A stretch of DNA of 51,201 bases, taken from the NCBI RefSeq assembly GCF_014837235.1, contig NZ_JACYFT010000005.1, positions 1-51,201 on the forward strand, given 5' to 3'. The translations under genes and the position numbers were made by a program. This stretch comes from Limnohabitans radicicola (lineage in GTDB: Bacteria > Pseudomonadota > Gammaproteobacteria > Burkholderiales > Burkholderiaceae_C). Shown one piece after another: positions 7,927 to 17,131 of this stretch. Below the pieces are notes generated by a model. That model made no database searches. It had not been told where the DNA came from and worked only from the letters and a program-made list of their open reading frames with translations. Each line of letters opens with the position of its first letter. Position 1 is the first letter of the stretch.

Positions 7927-9504
7927 TCAGCGCATGCGTTTGTAGCGGCTGTAGCCACCGAGTTCGCGTTCGACCGGTTGCAGCACCATGACGCTTTGCG
8001 CAGGCACCGTGACGGTGATCAGCCCCGGCCCCATGGTGGTGACGGGCGCACGCGGGTCGGCACCCAGCAGGTCCACGAGTGGCGTGTCGTCCATCAGAGC
8101 GGCATTGGCGACCATGACCTTTTCGGTTACGGGCGTGTTGCCGGGGTTGGCGATGATCAGGCGCGTGTCGAGCGCACGGTCGGTGTGGCGCTCGAAAGCG
8201 AAGAGCCGTTCGGTTTCGATGCGGCGGTAGTCACCCACACGCAAGGCGCGGTGCCCCTGGTGCAGGGCAATCAGGCGTTTCATCCAGACCATTTCAGGGT
8301 GGTCCTGGCGCACCCAGTCCCAGCGCATGGGGTTGCGGTTTTCCGGGTCGCTGCCGCCCGTCATGCCGATTTCGCTGCCGTAATACACATTGGGCGAGCC
8401 GGGCAGGGTGAACTGCAGGGCTTGCACAAAGCGCCGCTGGCGCGCATCGGGCAGTTGTGTGGCGATGCGCGGGATGTCGTGGTTGTCGATCACGGTCCAG
8501 GACTTGAGCATCGGCTCGATCCCCGCGTCCTGCACCAGCCGTTCGGTCATGCGGGCCGCAGTTTGGGGCGAGATGTCGCCTAGCGCCAGACCCAGCACGA
8601 GGGTCCCGAGCGTGAAGTTCATCACCCCGTCCATGGCCCGCAGCCACTGGTCAGGGTAGTTGACGATCTCGCCCACGATCAGGGCATCTTTCTTTTCTTT
8701 GTGCGCAGCGCGGGTCAGGTCGCGCAGGTAGGGAAGACCCAGTTCATAGGCGGTGTCCAGGCGCCAGCCGTCTGCACCATCGCGCAGGTAGCCGCGCACC
8801 ACCGAATCGGGCGCTTCGTACAGGTACTGGCGCACCGGTGGGTGCTCCAGGTTCAGCTCGGGCAGGTTCTGGTAGCCAGTCCATACGCGCGCCCCGCCTT
8901 GGTATTGCGGGCCGATGGCAAACCAGTGGCGCCAGGGGCTGTCGGCTCGGGCCATGGCTTCTTTGAAGGCGGGGCTGTTGCGGCCCATGTGGTTGAACAC
9001 ACCGTCAAGCACCACCTTCATGCCGCGCTGGTGTGCCTCGCGTGCGAACTGCCGGAAGTCCTCACGGGTGCCGAACTCTGGAGAGATGGCTTTGAAGTTG
9101 AGTGCGTCGTATTTGTGGTTGGTCCAGGCCAGGTGGATCGGGTTGAGGTAGACCGCTGTGGCACCCAGTTGCTGCACATGGTCCAGCTTGGCGCGTGCAC
9201 TTTGCAGGTCGCCCCCCCAAAACTCCAGCTCCTGGCTGTTGAGCTTCTGATCGGCCAGCTCGACGCCGGGGCGGGGCACCTCGTGCCACTCGCGCAGGAC
9301 CTTGGGCGCAGGGTAGAGCGCTTGCTTGGCGGCCAGGTTGGCAGAGGGGGCAAAGCGGTCGACCAGGATCTGGTAGACGATGGCACCATTGCGCCAGTCC
9401 TTTTCGCGAGTCTCGTACACCGACGCTTGGGCGGCTTTTTGTGACCATGCGGGCCACGCGCAGAGCATGGCAGTGAGCAGACTCAGGTGTCGGATGGGGG
9501 TCAT
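7927..9504 (-). CDS. Secreted GH13 alpha-amylase/cyclomaltodextrinase-type enzyme
   Basis: This 525-residue protein has a signal peptide (about 1-21, cleavage after WS) and a GH13 barrel starting around residue 40. Region I is DGVFNH (167-172), region II is GWRLDTA with nucleophile D250, region III is IVGEI with acid/base E279, and region IV is VIDNHD with D343. A beta-sandwich tail follows from about residue 430. It should cleave alpha-1,4 bonds of maltodextrins or cyclodextrins in the periplasm. The gap to the upstream gene is 24 bases. The short length and lack of an N-terminal CDase domain argue for an alpha-amylase-like enzyme rather than a classical neopullulanase; the exact product pattern is unknown. 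Confidence 0.87.
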   Translation of the reverse strand: MTPIRHLSLLTAMLCAWPAWSQKAAQASVYETREKDWRNGAIVYQILVDRFAPSANLAAKQALYPAPKVLREWHEVPRPGVELADQKLNSQELEFWGGDLQSARAKLDHVQQLGATAVYLNPIHLAWTNHKYDALNFKAISPEFGTREDFRQFAREAHQRGMKVVLDGVFNHMGRNSPAFKEAMARADSPWRHWFAIGPQYQGGARVWTGYQNLPELNLEHPPVRQYLYEAPDSVVRGYLRDGADGWRLDTAYELGLPYLRDLTRAAHKEKKDALIVGEIVNYPDQWLRAMDGVMNFTLGTLVLGLALGDISPQTAARMTERLVQDAGIEPMLKSWTVIDNHDIPRIATQLPDARQRRFVQALQFTLPGSPNVYYGSEIGMTGGSDPENRNPMRWDWVRQDHPEMVWMKRLIALHQGHRALRVGDYRRIETERLFAFERHTDRALDTRLIIANPGNTPVTEKVMVANAALMDDTPLVDLLGADPRAPVTTMGPGLITVTVPAQSVMVLQPVERELGGYSRYKRMR

Positions 9505-9528
9505 GGGGGGGGCTGAAAACGGCTGGGC

Positions 9529-11247
9529 TCAGGTGGATGTGTCCGCCAGCCAGTAAGCGCGGGCTTCCCAGGCGGCCAGTGTGTCAGGTGCCATCTGCCA
9601 TTCGTCAAAAGGCAAATTGCCGATCAGCGGCTCGGCCCCTTTCAAGGTGGGCAGTTCGGTCAAGGGTAGTCGCTGGAATTGGCCGCTGAAATTGCACAGC
9701 ACCAAAAGGCGTTGTTGACCGTCGTCACGCAGGTAGGCAAAGAGATGCGGGTGCCTGGGCAGCAGCAGCTCGTAGCGGCCATGCACCAGCACCGGGTGCT
9801 GCTTGCGCAAGGCGATCAATTGGCGGTAATGGTGGAACACCGACTGCGGATCGGCCAGCGCTGCTTCGGCGTTGATGTGGGTGTGGTTGTCGTTGACGGC
9901 CAGCCAGGGTGTGCCGCTGGTGAAGCCGCCTTGCGCCTGCACCGTCCACTGCATGGGGGTGCGGGCATTGTCGCGGCCCTTGGCGTGGATGCTGCGCATC
10001 ACCCGCGCCGGAATTTGCCCGCGCTCCTGTGTGGCCACGCGGTACATGTTGCGGGTTTCGATGTCCTGGTAGTGGTCGATGGTGGGCCAGGCCACGTTGG
10101 TCATGCCCAGCTCTTCGCCTTGGTAAACATAGGGCGTGCCCTGCATCAGGTGCAGGCAGGTGGCCAGCATCTTGGCCGAGCGTTCGCGGTAGGCCGGGCT
10201 GTCGTCGCCAAAGCGCGAGACGATGCGCGGCTGGTCGTGGTTGTTCCAGTACAGGCTGTTCCAGCCCTGGCCGTGCAGACCGCTTTGCCAACGGCTCAGG
10301 CTGGCTTTGAGGTCGGGCAGTTGCAGGGCCTTGAGCGCCCATTTGCCTTTGCCGCTCTGGCTGTCCAGGTCCATGTGTTCGAACTGGAACACCATGTCGA
10401 GCGCCCCGGTCTCGGGGTGGGTGATGTCGCGGGCTTCCTGCACGGTGGCGCAGGGCGCTTCGCCCACGGTGATGCTGTCGTAGTGGTCCAGCACTTCGCG
10501 GCGCATCTCGCGCATGAACTCCATGAAGCGCGGCCCATGCTTGACCATGTCGATGGCCGGTTGGAAAAAACCGTTTTGCACCACAGGCGCGTCAGGCAAG
10601 GTGCCGTGGGTCAGCCAGGGCTTGGAGATCAGGTTGATCACATCCATGCGAAAGCCGCGCACGCCTTTCTTGAACCAGAAGTGCATCAGGTCGTAGACCT
10701 CGGCGCGCACCTGGGGGTTCTCCCAGTTCAGGTCGGGCTGCTTGGGCGAGAACATGTGCAGGTAGTACTCTCCGGTGGCCTCATTGAAGGTCCAGGCCGA
10801 ACCACTGAAAACCGACTCCCAGTTGTTGGGCTCCCGGCCATCCACGGGCTCCTGCCAGATGTAGTAGTCGTGGTAAGGGTTGTCGCGCGACGAGCGTGCC
10901 TGGCGGAACCAGTCGTGTTCGTCCGAGGTGTGGTTGACCACCAGGTCCATCATGAGCGCGATGCCGCGCTCGGTCATGCCTGCGAGCATGGCGTCGAAAT
11001 CGGCCATGGTGCCGAACTCGCCCATGATGGCGCGGTAGTCGCTGATGTCGTAACCGTTGTCGTCATTGGGCGACTGGTAAACCGGTGACAACCAGACCAC
11101 GTCCACGCCCAGCGTTTTCAGGTGGTCGAGCTTGCTGGTGATGCCCGGGATGTCACCGATGCCGTCACCGTTGCTGTCGCAAAAGCTGCGCGGGTAAATC
11201 TGGTAGACGGTGCTGTTTTTCCACCAGCGGAGGTCAGATGAAGACAT
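9529..11247 (-). CDS. Cytoplasmic GH13 oligo-1,6-glucosidase type alpha-glucosidase
   Basis: This 572-residue enzyme has no signal peptide and follows the GH13_31-like layout: YQIYPRSF near the start, DLVVNH (101-106), GFRMDVI with nucleophile D202, VGEAP with acid/base E263, and NNHD with D338. The residue after the nucleophile is Val (V203). In characterised enzymes of this group Val here favours alpha-1,6 bonds, whereas Thr favours alpha-1,4. The protein would therefore remove alpha-1,6-linked glucose from isomaltose, panose or short branched dextrins imported by the ABC system. It lies 15 bases downstream of the ATPase gene in the same operon. Trehalose-6-phosphate hydrolase is a related alternative but no PTS gene is nearby. 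Confidence 0.88.
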   Translation of the reverse strand: MSSSDLRWWKNSTVYQIYPRSFCDSNGDGIGDIPGITSKLDHLKTLGVDVVWLSPVYQSPNDDNGYDISDYRAIMGEFGTMADFDAMLAGMTERGIALMMDLVVNHTSDEHDWFRQARSSRDNPYHDYYIWQEPVDGREPNNWESVFSGSAWTFNEATGEYYLHMFSPKQPDLNWENPQVRAEVYDLMHFWFKKGVRGFRMDVINLISKPWLTHGTLPDAPVVQNGFFQPAIDMVKHGPRFMEFMREMRREVLDHYDSITVGEAPCATVQEARDITHPETGALDMVFQFEHMDLDSQSGKGKWALKALQLPDLKASLSRWQSGLHGQGWNSLYWNNHDQPRIVSRFGDDSPAYRERSAKMLATCLHLMQGTPYVYQGEELGMTNVAWPTIDHYQDIETRNMYRVATQERGQIPARVMRSIHAKGRDNARTPMQWTVQAQGGFTSGTPWLAVNDNHTHINAEAALADPQSVFHHYRQLIALRKQHPVLVHGRYELLLPRHPHLFAYLRDDGQQRLLVLCNFSGQFQRLPLTELPTLKGAEPLIGNLPFDEWQMAPDTLAAWEARAYWLADTST

Positions 11248-11262
11248 GGGTGGTGGGGGTCA

Positions 11263-12396
11263 TTACTCGGGAAGTTCCACGGTGCGGTGGCAAGCGATGC
11301 CCTGGCTGTCGAAGAGGTGCAGCTGATCGGGCGCCAGGCGCAGCGTCAGCGCCGAGCTTGCGGCGAGCGAGGCGCTGCCTTCGACCTTGACAGTGGCGAT
11401 CGCCTGCCCAGGGATCTGAACGTACAAAAGCGATGAATCACCCAGGCGCTCGATGTGCTGCAGGCTGGCGCTCACGCCTGTGCCCGCACCTTCACTGCCC
11501 AAGGGGATGTGCTCGGGGCGGATGCCCACTTGCACCGACTCGCCGGTTTTCAGGTGACGCGCATCGACGGCCACGCTGATCGTCTGGCCCCCCACGTCCA
11601 CGCTGGCGTGGCTGGCATCGGCGCTCCGCAAAGTGCCTTGGAGCAGGTTCATCTTGGGCGAGCCGATGAATTCGGCCACGAACAGGCTGGCTGGGCGGTG
11701 GTACAAGTTCATGGGCGTGCCGACCTGGGCCACGCTGCCGCGCTTCTGGATCAGTGCCCCCGTGTGCAGCAGCACGATCTTGTTGGCCAGCGTCATGGCT
11801 TCGACCTGGTCGTGCGTCACATAGATCATGCTGGCCGAGCCCATGTCCTTGTGCAGCTTGGCGATCTCCAGGCGCGTCTGCACGCGCAAGGCGGCGTCCA
11901 GGTTGGACAGCGGCTCGTCAAACAAAAACACCTTGGGTTGCTTGACGATGGCGCGGCCAATGGCCACACGCTGGCGCTGCCCGCCCGAGAGGGCCTTGGG
12001 CAGGCGGTCCAGCAGCGGGGTCAGCTGCAGGATTTCAGCGGCTTCTTTGACCTTGCGGTCGATCTCGGCTTTGTCCGAGCCCAGCACACGCAGGCCAAAC
12101 GCCATGTTTTCGCCCACGGTCATGTGCGGGTAGAGCGCGTAGCTCTGGAACACCATGGCCACGCCGCGCTGGGCGGGGGGCAGGTCGTTCACGCGCTGAT
12201 CGCCGATCAGCAGGTCACCCGAGCTGATGTCTTCCAGGCCCGCCACCATGCGCAGCAGGGTGGACTTGCCGCAGCCCGAGGGGCCGACAAAGACACAGAA
12301 CTCGCCATGCTCGATGGTCAGGTTGGCGTTGTGGATGGTCATCGGCAAATGCGGTGCGTAGCGTTTGCAGATGTTCTTGAATTCGATGCGGGACAT
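11263..12396 (-). CDS. MalK/UgpC-type sugar ABC transporter ATPase
   Basis: This 377-residue ATPase has Walker A GPSGCGKST (38-46), the signature LSGGQ (136-140), Walker B VFLFDEP (156-162) and a C-terminal TOBE/OB region (about 235-365) as in CUT1 importers. It would power uptake of alpha-glucosides by the two permeases and the binding protein in the same operon. The gene order (binding protein, permease, permease, alpha-glucosidase, ATPase) is the same as that of the rhizobial aglEFGAK operon, although the binding protein and permeases look closer to the trehalose/maltose ThuEFG type. In MalK the C-terminal domain takes part in regulation; whether this applies here is unknown. It could also serve the orphan binding protein at 35876. 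Confidence 0.93.
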   Translation of the reverse strand: MSRIEFKNICKRYAPHLPMTIHNANLTIEHGEFCVFVGPSGCGKSTLLRMVAGLEDISSGDLLIGDQRVNDLPPAQRGVAMVFQSYALYPHMTVGENMAFGLRVLGSDKAEIDRKVKEAAEILQLTPLLDRLPKALSGGQRQRVAIGRAIVKQPKVFLFDEPLSNLDAALRVQTRLEIAKLHKDMGSASMIYVTHDQVEAMTLANKIVLLHTGALIQKRGSVAQVGTPMNLYHRPASLFVAEFIGSPKMNLLQGTLRSADASHASVDVGGQTISVAVDARHLKTGESVQVGIRPEHIPLGSEGAGTGVSASLQHIERLGDSSLLYVQIPGQAIATVKVEGSASLAASSALTLRLAPDQLHLFDSQGIACHRTVELPE

Positions 12397-12445
12397 GGGG
12401 TTTCTCCAGCGCGGTGTGTGTTTCGGTGGGGCAGTTCAGGCCCAA

Positions 12446-14086
12446 TCAGGCCAGTTGCACGATCAAGCCGCCAAACGGCTCGAAGACCAGCCCTTGACCT
12501 TCGACTTGCCCACCCGAGAGGCCGGGCAGGGCCAGCACCTGCGCGGGCTGCTGGCCAGCGGTCAGCTGCAGAGTCGCCGCCTGGTCGCTGAAGTTGAACG
12601 CGCACAGCACGCGCTGACCCGCGTGCTCGCGCACAAAGGCCATGACTTGCGAGTGCACCGGCAGCAGGGTCTGCTCGCCGTGGATGAGTGCGGATTGCGT
12701 GCGGCGCCATTGCAGCAGCTGGCGGTAGAAGTTCAGGTGTGAACCTGCATCCTTGTCCTGAACGTCCACGGCCAGTGGGCGGTAGGCCTCGGTGTAGGGC
12801 AGCCAGGCCTTGGTTTTGCCGTCACCGAAGCCGAGGTCTGCGGCCTGACTCACCCAGGGCATGGGTGTGCGGCAACCGTCGCGGCCTTTGTATTCGGGCC
12901 ACATGGCGATGCCGGGCGGATCTTGCAGGTCTTCAAAGGCGATGTCGGCCTCGGGCAGGCCGAGTTCGTCACCCTGATACAGGCAAGGCGAGCCGCGCAG
13001 ACACATCTGGAACGCAGCCGCCAGGCGCAGCTTTTGCAGGTTGCGCTCAGGGCCACCCCAGCGCGAGCCGACCCGCTCCACGTCGTGGTTGGCCAGTGCC
13101 CAGGACGGCCAGCCACCTTGGCTTTTTTCGGCGAACTTTTGCATCAGGCCGTGCAGGTAAGGTGCGCTCGAGTCCTTGCCCAGCAGGTCAAAGCTGTAGG
13201 CCATGTGCAGCTTGTCGCCGTCACTGGTGTAGGCGGCCATGGTGGCAATGCTGTCGTCGGTGCCGATTTCGCCGACCATGGTGGTGTTGGGGTACTGGTC
13301 GACCAGGGCGCGCAGCTTCTTGAAGAATTCAAGGTTCTCGGGCCGCTCCTTGTCGTACACATGCCATTGCCAGCCATAGGGGTTGACGTCCGAGACGGTG
13401 TTGTCGCCTTCCTTGGCGCCACCGCGGCCCGGGTTGTTGCGCAGTTCCTTGTCGTGGAAGTAGAACGGTGCGGTGTCCAGGCGGTAGCCGTCCACGCCCA
13501 GCTCCAGCCAGAACTTGACGGTGCCCAAAATGGCATCGACCACTTCGGGGTTGTGGAAGTTCAGGTCCGGCTGGCTGGCCAGGAAGTTGTGCAGGTAGTA
13601 CTGCTTGCGGCGGGTGTCCCATTGCCAGGAGCTGCCACCGAACACGCTCAGCCAGTTGTTGGGCGGGTTGCCGTCGTCCTTGGCGTCGGCCCACACATAC
13701 CAGTCGGCCTTGGGGTTGGTTTTGGAGGCGCGGCTCTCAACGAACCAAGGGTGCTGGTCCGAGGTGTGCGAGAGCACCTGGTCGATCACGACCTTCAGGC
13801 CCTTGGCGTGCGCGGTCTGCACCAGTGTACGGAAGTCGTCCAGCGTGCCGAACAGCGGATCGACGTCGCAGTAGTCGCTCACGTCGTAGCCGAAATCCTT
13901 CATCGGGCTTTTGAAGAAAGGAGACAGCCAGATCGCATCCACGCCCAGGCTGGCCACGTAGTCCAGCTTGGCGGTGATGCCCGGCAGGTCGCCCACGCCG
14001 TCGCTGTTGCTGTCGGCAAAAGAGCGGGGGTAGATTTGGTAAATGACGCCGCCGCGCCACCAGTTATTGTTGGGTGCTTTGCTCAT
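12446..14086 (-). CDS. Cytoplasmic GH13 alpha-glucosidase, alpha-1,4 type
   Basis: This 546-residue GH13 enzyme lacks a signal peptide. Key motifs are DQVLSH (102-107, with Ser in place of the usual Asn), GYRLDTA with nucleophile D204, MVGEIG with acid/base E273, and LANHD with D335. The residue after the nucleophile is Thr (T205), the variant linked to alpha-1,4 specificity in related enzymes, and the sequence resembles AglA/GH13_23 glucosidases. It would split maltose, sucrose-like alpha-glucosides or maltodextrins to glucose after uptake. The start is 16 bases after the permease stop, and the ATPase gene follows 49 bases later. Its partner at 9529 carries Val at the same position, so the two appear complementary. 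Confidence 0.9.
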   Translation of the reverse strand: MSKAPNNNWWRGGVIYQIYPRSFADSNSDGVGDLPGITAKLDYVASLGVDAIWLSPFFKSPMKDFGYDVSDYCDVDPLFGTLDDFRTLVQTAHAKGLKVVIDQVLSHTSDQHPWFVESRASKTNPKADWYVWADAKDDGNPPNNWLSVFGGSSWQWDTRRKQYYLHNFLASQPDLNFHNPEVVDAILGTVKFWLELGVDGYRLDTAPFYFHDKELRNNPGRGGAKEGDNTVSDVNPYGWQWHVYDKERPENLEFFKKLRALVDQYPNTTMVGEIGTDDSIATMAAYTSDGDKLHMAYSFDLLGKDSSAPYLHGLMQKFAEKSQGGWPSWALANHDVERVGSRWGGPERNLQKLRLAAAFQMCLRGSPCLYQGDELGLPEADIAFEDLQDPPGIAMWPEYKGRDGCRTPMPWVSQAADLGFGDGKTKAWLPYTEAYRPLAVDVQDKDAGSHLNFYRQLLQWRRTQSALIHGEQTLLPVHSQVMAFVREHAGQRVLCAFNFSDQAATLQLTAGQQPAQVLALPGLSGGQVEGQGLVFEPFGGLIVQLA

Positions 14087-14102
14087 GATGGGAAAGTAAA
14101 AG

Positions 14103-14935
<833 letters not shown>

Positions 14936-14939
<4 letters not shown>

Positions 14940-15850
14940 TTGGCATCCTCGGCCAGTTTCACGCGGGCCAGGCGTAAGAAGATGATGGCGGTCAGCATGA
15001 TGATGAGGAACAGCGAGGTTGATGCGGCCGAGCCAAAACCCATGTTGCCGTACTCGACCATCTCGCGGCGCACAAAACCCGACATGCTGATGGTGGTGCT
15101 GCCGTTGGCGGTGAGTACATAGATCAGGTCGAACACGCGCAGCGAGTCCAGCAGGCGGAAGATGATCGCCACCATCAGCGGCTGGCGGATCAGTGGCAGC
15201 GTGATGCGCCAGAACACGCGCAGCGGGTGCACACCGTCCACCCGGGCGGCTTCGTAGCAGTCCTTGGGCACGGTCTGCAAGGCCGCCAGGATCAGCAGCG
15301 CCATGAAGGGGGTGGTCTTCCAGACGTCCACCAGCACCACGGTCCACAGCGCGTAAGAAGGCTCGGCCGTCCAGGCGATCTTGTGGGTGATGAGCCCGGC
15401 GCTCACCAGCAGGTTGTTGATGACGCCAAACTGGTCGTTGAGCATCCAGCCCCACATCTTGGCCGACACGATGGTCGGGATGGCCCAGGGCACCAGCACG
15501 GCGGTGCGCACCAGGGCGCGACCTTTGAACTCCTGGTTGAGCAGCAGCGCCAGGCCCAAGCCTGTCAGGGTTTCCAGAACGACGGACACCACGGCGAAGC
15601 TGAAGGTGTTGCGGATCGACACGCCCCAGTCGCCGGCCCAGAAGCCTTCTTCGTCGTTGGGGTTGAAGAACAGGCCGTATTCACCAAAGTAGTTTTCCCA
15701 GCCTACCCACTGGCTGGCGGCGATGTCGTTGATGTTGGTGTCAGTGAAACTGAACCAGATGGAGCGGGCCAGAGGCCAGACCGCCACGATCAGCATCAGC
15801 ACGATCATGGGGGTGAGGAACAGCCAGGCGGTGCGGGTTCTGGAATTCAT
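14936..15850 (-). CDS. Sugar ABC transporter permease, MalF/ThuF type
   Basis: This 304-residue permease has six membrane helices, a periplasmic loop rich in Asn and Glu after helix 1 (about 35-75), and the EAA motif YEAARVDGVHPLRVFW. Compact size without the large MalF periplasmic domain fits the ThuF-like branch of trehalose/maltose transporters. It is translationally coupled to the MalG-type gene by a 4-bp overlap and begins 6 bases after the stop of the binding-protein gene. It would form a heterodimer in the inner membrane. Confidence 0.92.
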
Positions 15851-15856
15851 GGTGGC

Positions 15857-17131
15857 TTACCAGTGTTTGCGGCGGATTTGCTTGAGGCGGGATTCGAGCT
15901 TCTTGACGGCTTCTTCCCCCGTGGTGCGTTTGGACATGACCTCGTGCGCCGCGTTGTAGAAACTCTGGCTCACCGGGGGGTACTTCAGGCCCGTGGCCGT
16001 GGTGGGACGTGCCACGCTGTTGGCAAAGACATCGGCCAGGCTCGACATGAAATCGTTGGCCGCGATGATGTCCTTGTCCTTGTAGAGCGCGGGCAGTGTG
16101 GGGTTGAACGAGCCGCCGATGGCGCGGGCCTTTTGCACCTGCGCGCTGGTCATGTACATCACCAGGTCTGCGGCAATCGCCGCGTTCTTGCTGTATCTGG
16201 ACACGCCCAGGTGCCAGCCGCCCAGGGTGGCCGCGCTGGGCGTGCCGGGCAGTTTGGCGATGCCCACCTTGCCCTTGACCAGGCTGTCGTCCTTTTGCAG
16301 CAAGGCCCAGGCGTAAGGCCAGTTGCGCATGAACAGGGCGTTGGCGTTCTGGAACACGCCACGGCCCTCTTCTTCCTCGTAGTTGAGCACGCCCACGGGC
16401 GAGATGGCGCCGATCCAGCTGGCGGCACGGTTGAGGGCTTGTGCGGCCTGTGCGTTGTTGATGGTGATCTGCCCCTCGGCGTTGACGACGGTGCCGCCGC
16501 CACTGCCGCTGACCCATTCGAGGGCATTGCAGGTCAGGCCTTCGTAGGCCTTGCCCTGGAACACATAGCCGTGGAAGTCGTTGTCCCCCCTGGCCCGCTC
16601 GCCGGCTTGCACTTTGGCAGCAGTGGTAGTGAGTTCTTCCCAGGTGGCGGGCACAGGCAGCTTGTACTTGGCCAGCAGGTCCTTGCGGTAGTAGAGCAGG
16701 CCAGCGTCGGTGTACCAGGGCATGGCCAGCAGGCGACCGCTCACGGTGTTGTTGGCGACGATGGCCGGGAAGTGCTGATCTTCCAGTCCTTTGCTGAAGG
16801 GCTTGAGGTCCTGCAGGTGGTCCTTGAGGATGCCAGGCCAGGCGGTGTCGATCTGCAACACGTCGATGTCACCCGACTTGGCGGCGAACAGCTGGCGGTA
16901 GAGCGCGAGTTTTTCGGTCGGGCTGGTGGGCGGCGAGAAGTTCTTGATGGTGTGCCCGGTTTTGGCCGCCCAGGCGTTGGCGTGCTTGAGGCAGAACTCC
17001 ACGTCGCTGCCGCTGGGGCCGCAGGTGATGGTGATCTCCACCGCCTGCGCAGCTGTGCCCAGGCCGAAGGCCAAGCCCATGCCCAACATCCAGCGGCTCA
17101 GGGTGGGGAGGTGTTTTCTCATCGAAGTCAT
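15857..17131 (-). CDS. Periplasmic alpha-glucoside/trehalose-maltose binding protein
   Basis: This 424-residue CUT1 binding protein carries a signal peptide (cleavage after TAAQA, about residue 30) and a mature start ITITCGPSGSDVEFC. The block LPWYTDAGLLYYRKDLLAKY and the family-typical IDVLQIDTAWPG are visible. Its sequence style resembles ThuE-type trehalose/maltose binding proteins more than AglE. It would capture maltodextrins or similar alpha-glucosides released in the periplasm and present them to the permeases. ATG 17131 overlaps the pullulanase stop by 4 bases; an alternative ATG lies at 17122. A close paralogue lies at 35876-37171. Confidence 0.92.
   Translation of the reverse strand: MTSMRKHLPTLSRWMLGMGLAFGLGTAAQAVEITITCGPSGSDVEFCLKHANAWAAKTGHTIKNFSPPTSPTEKLALYRQLFAAKSGDIDVLQIDTAWPGILKDHLQDLKPFSKGLEDQHFPAIVANNTVSGRLLAMPWYTDAGLLYYRKDLLAKYKLPVPATWEELTTTAAKVQAGERARGDNDFHGYVFQGKAYEGLTCNALEWVSGSGGGTVVNAEGQITINNAQAAQALNRAASWIGAISPVGVLNYEEEEGRGVFQNANALFMRNWPYAWALLQKDDSLVKGKVGIAKLPGTPSAATLGGWHLGVSRYSKNAAIAADLVMYMTSAQVQKARAIGGSFNPTLPALYKDKDIIAANDFMSSLADVFANSVARPTTATGLKYPPVSQSFYNAAHEVMSKRTTGEEAVKKLESRLKQIRRKHW

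Noticed and set aside
9679..11088. A 469-codon open frame opposite the alpha-1,6-type glucosidase
   Set aside because: It shows antisense composition and lies wholly inside a confident GH13 gene.
14940..15455. N-terminal extension of the MalG-type permease frame to 450 residues
   Set aside because: The extension is low-complexity His/Arg/Ala from the overlapping permease gene; the ATGA overlap gives a far better start at 14939.
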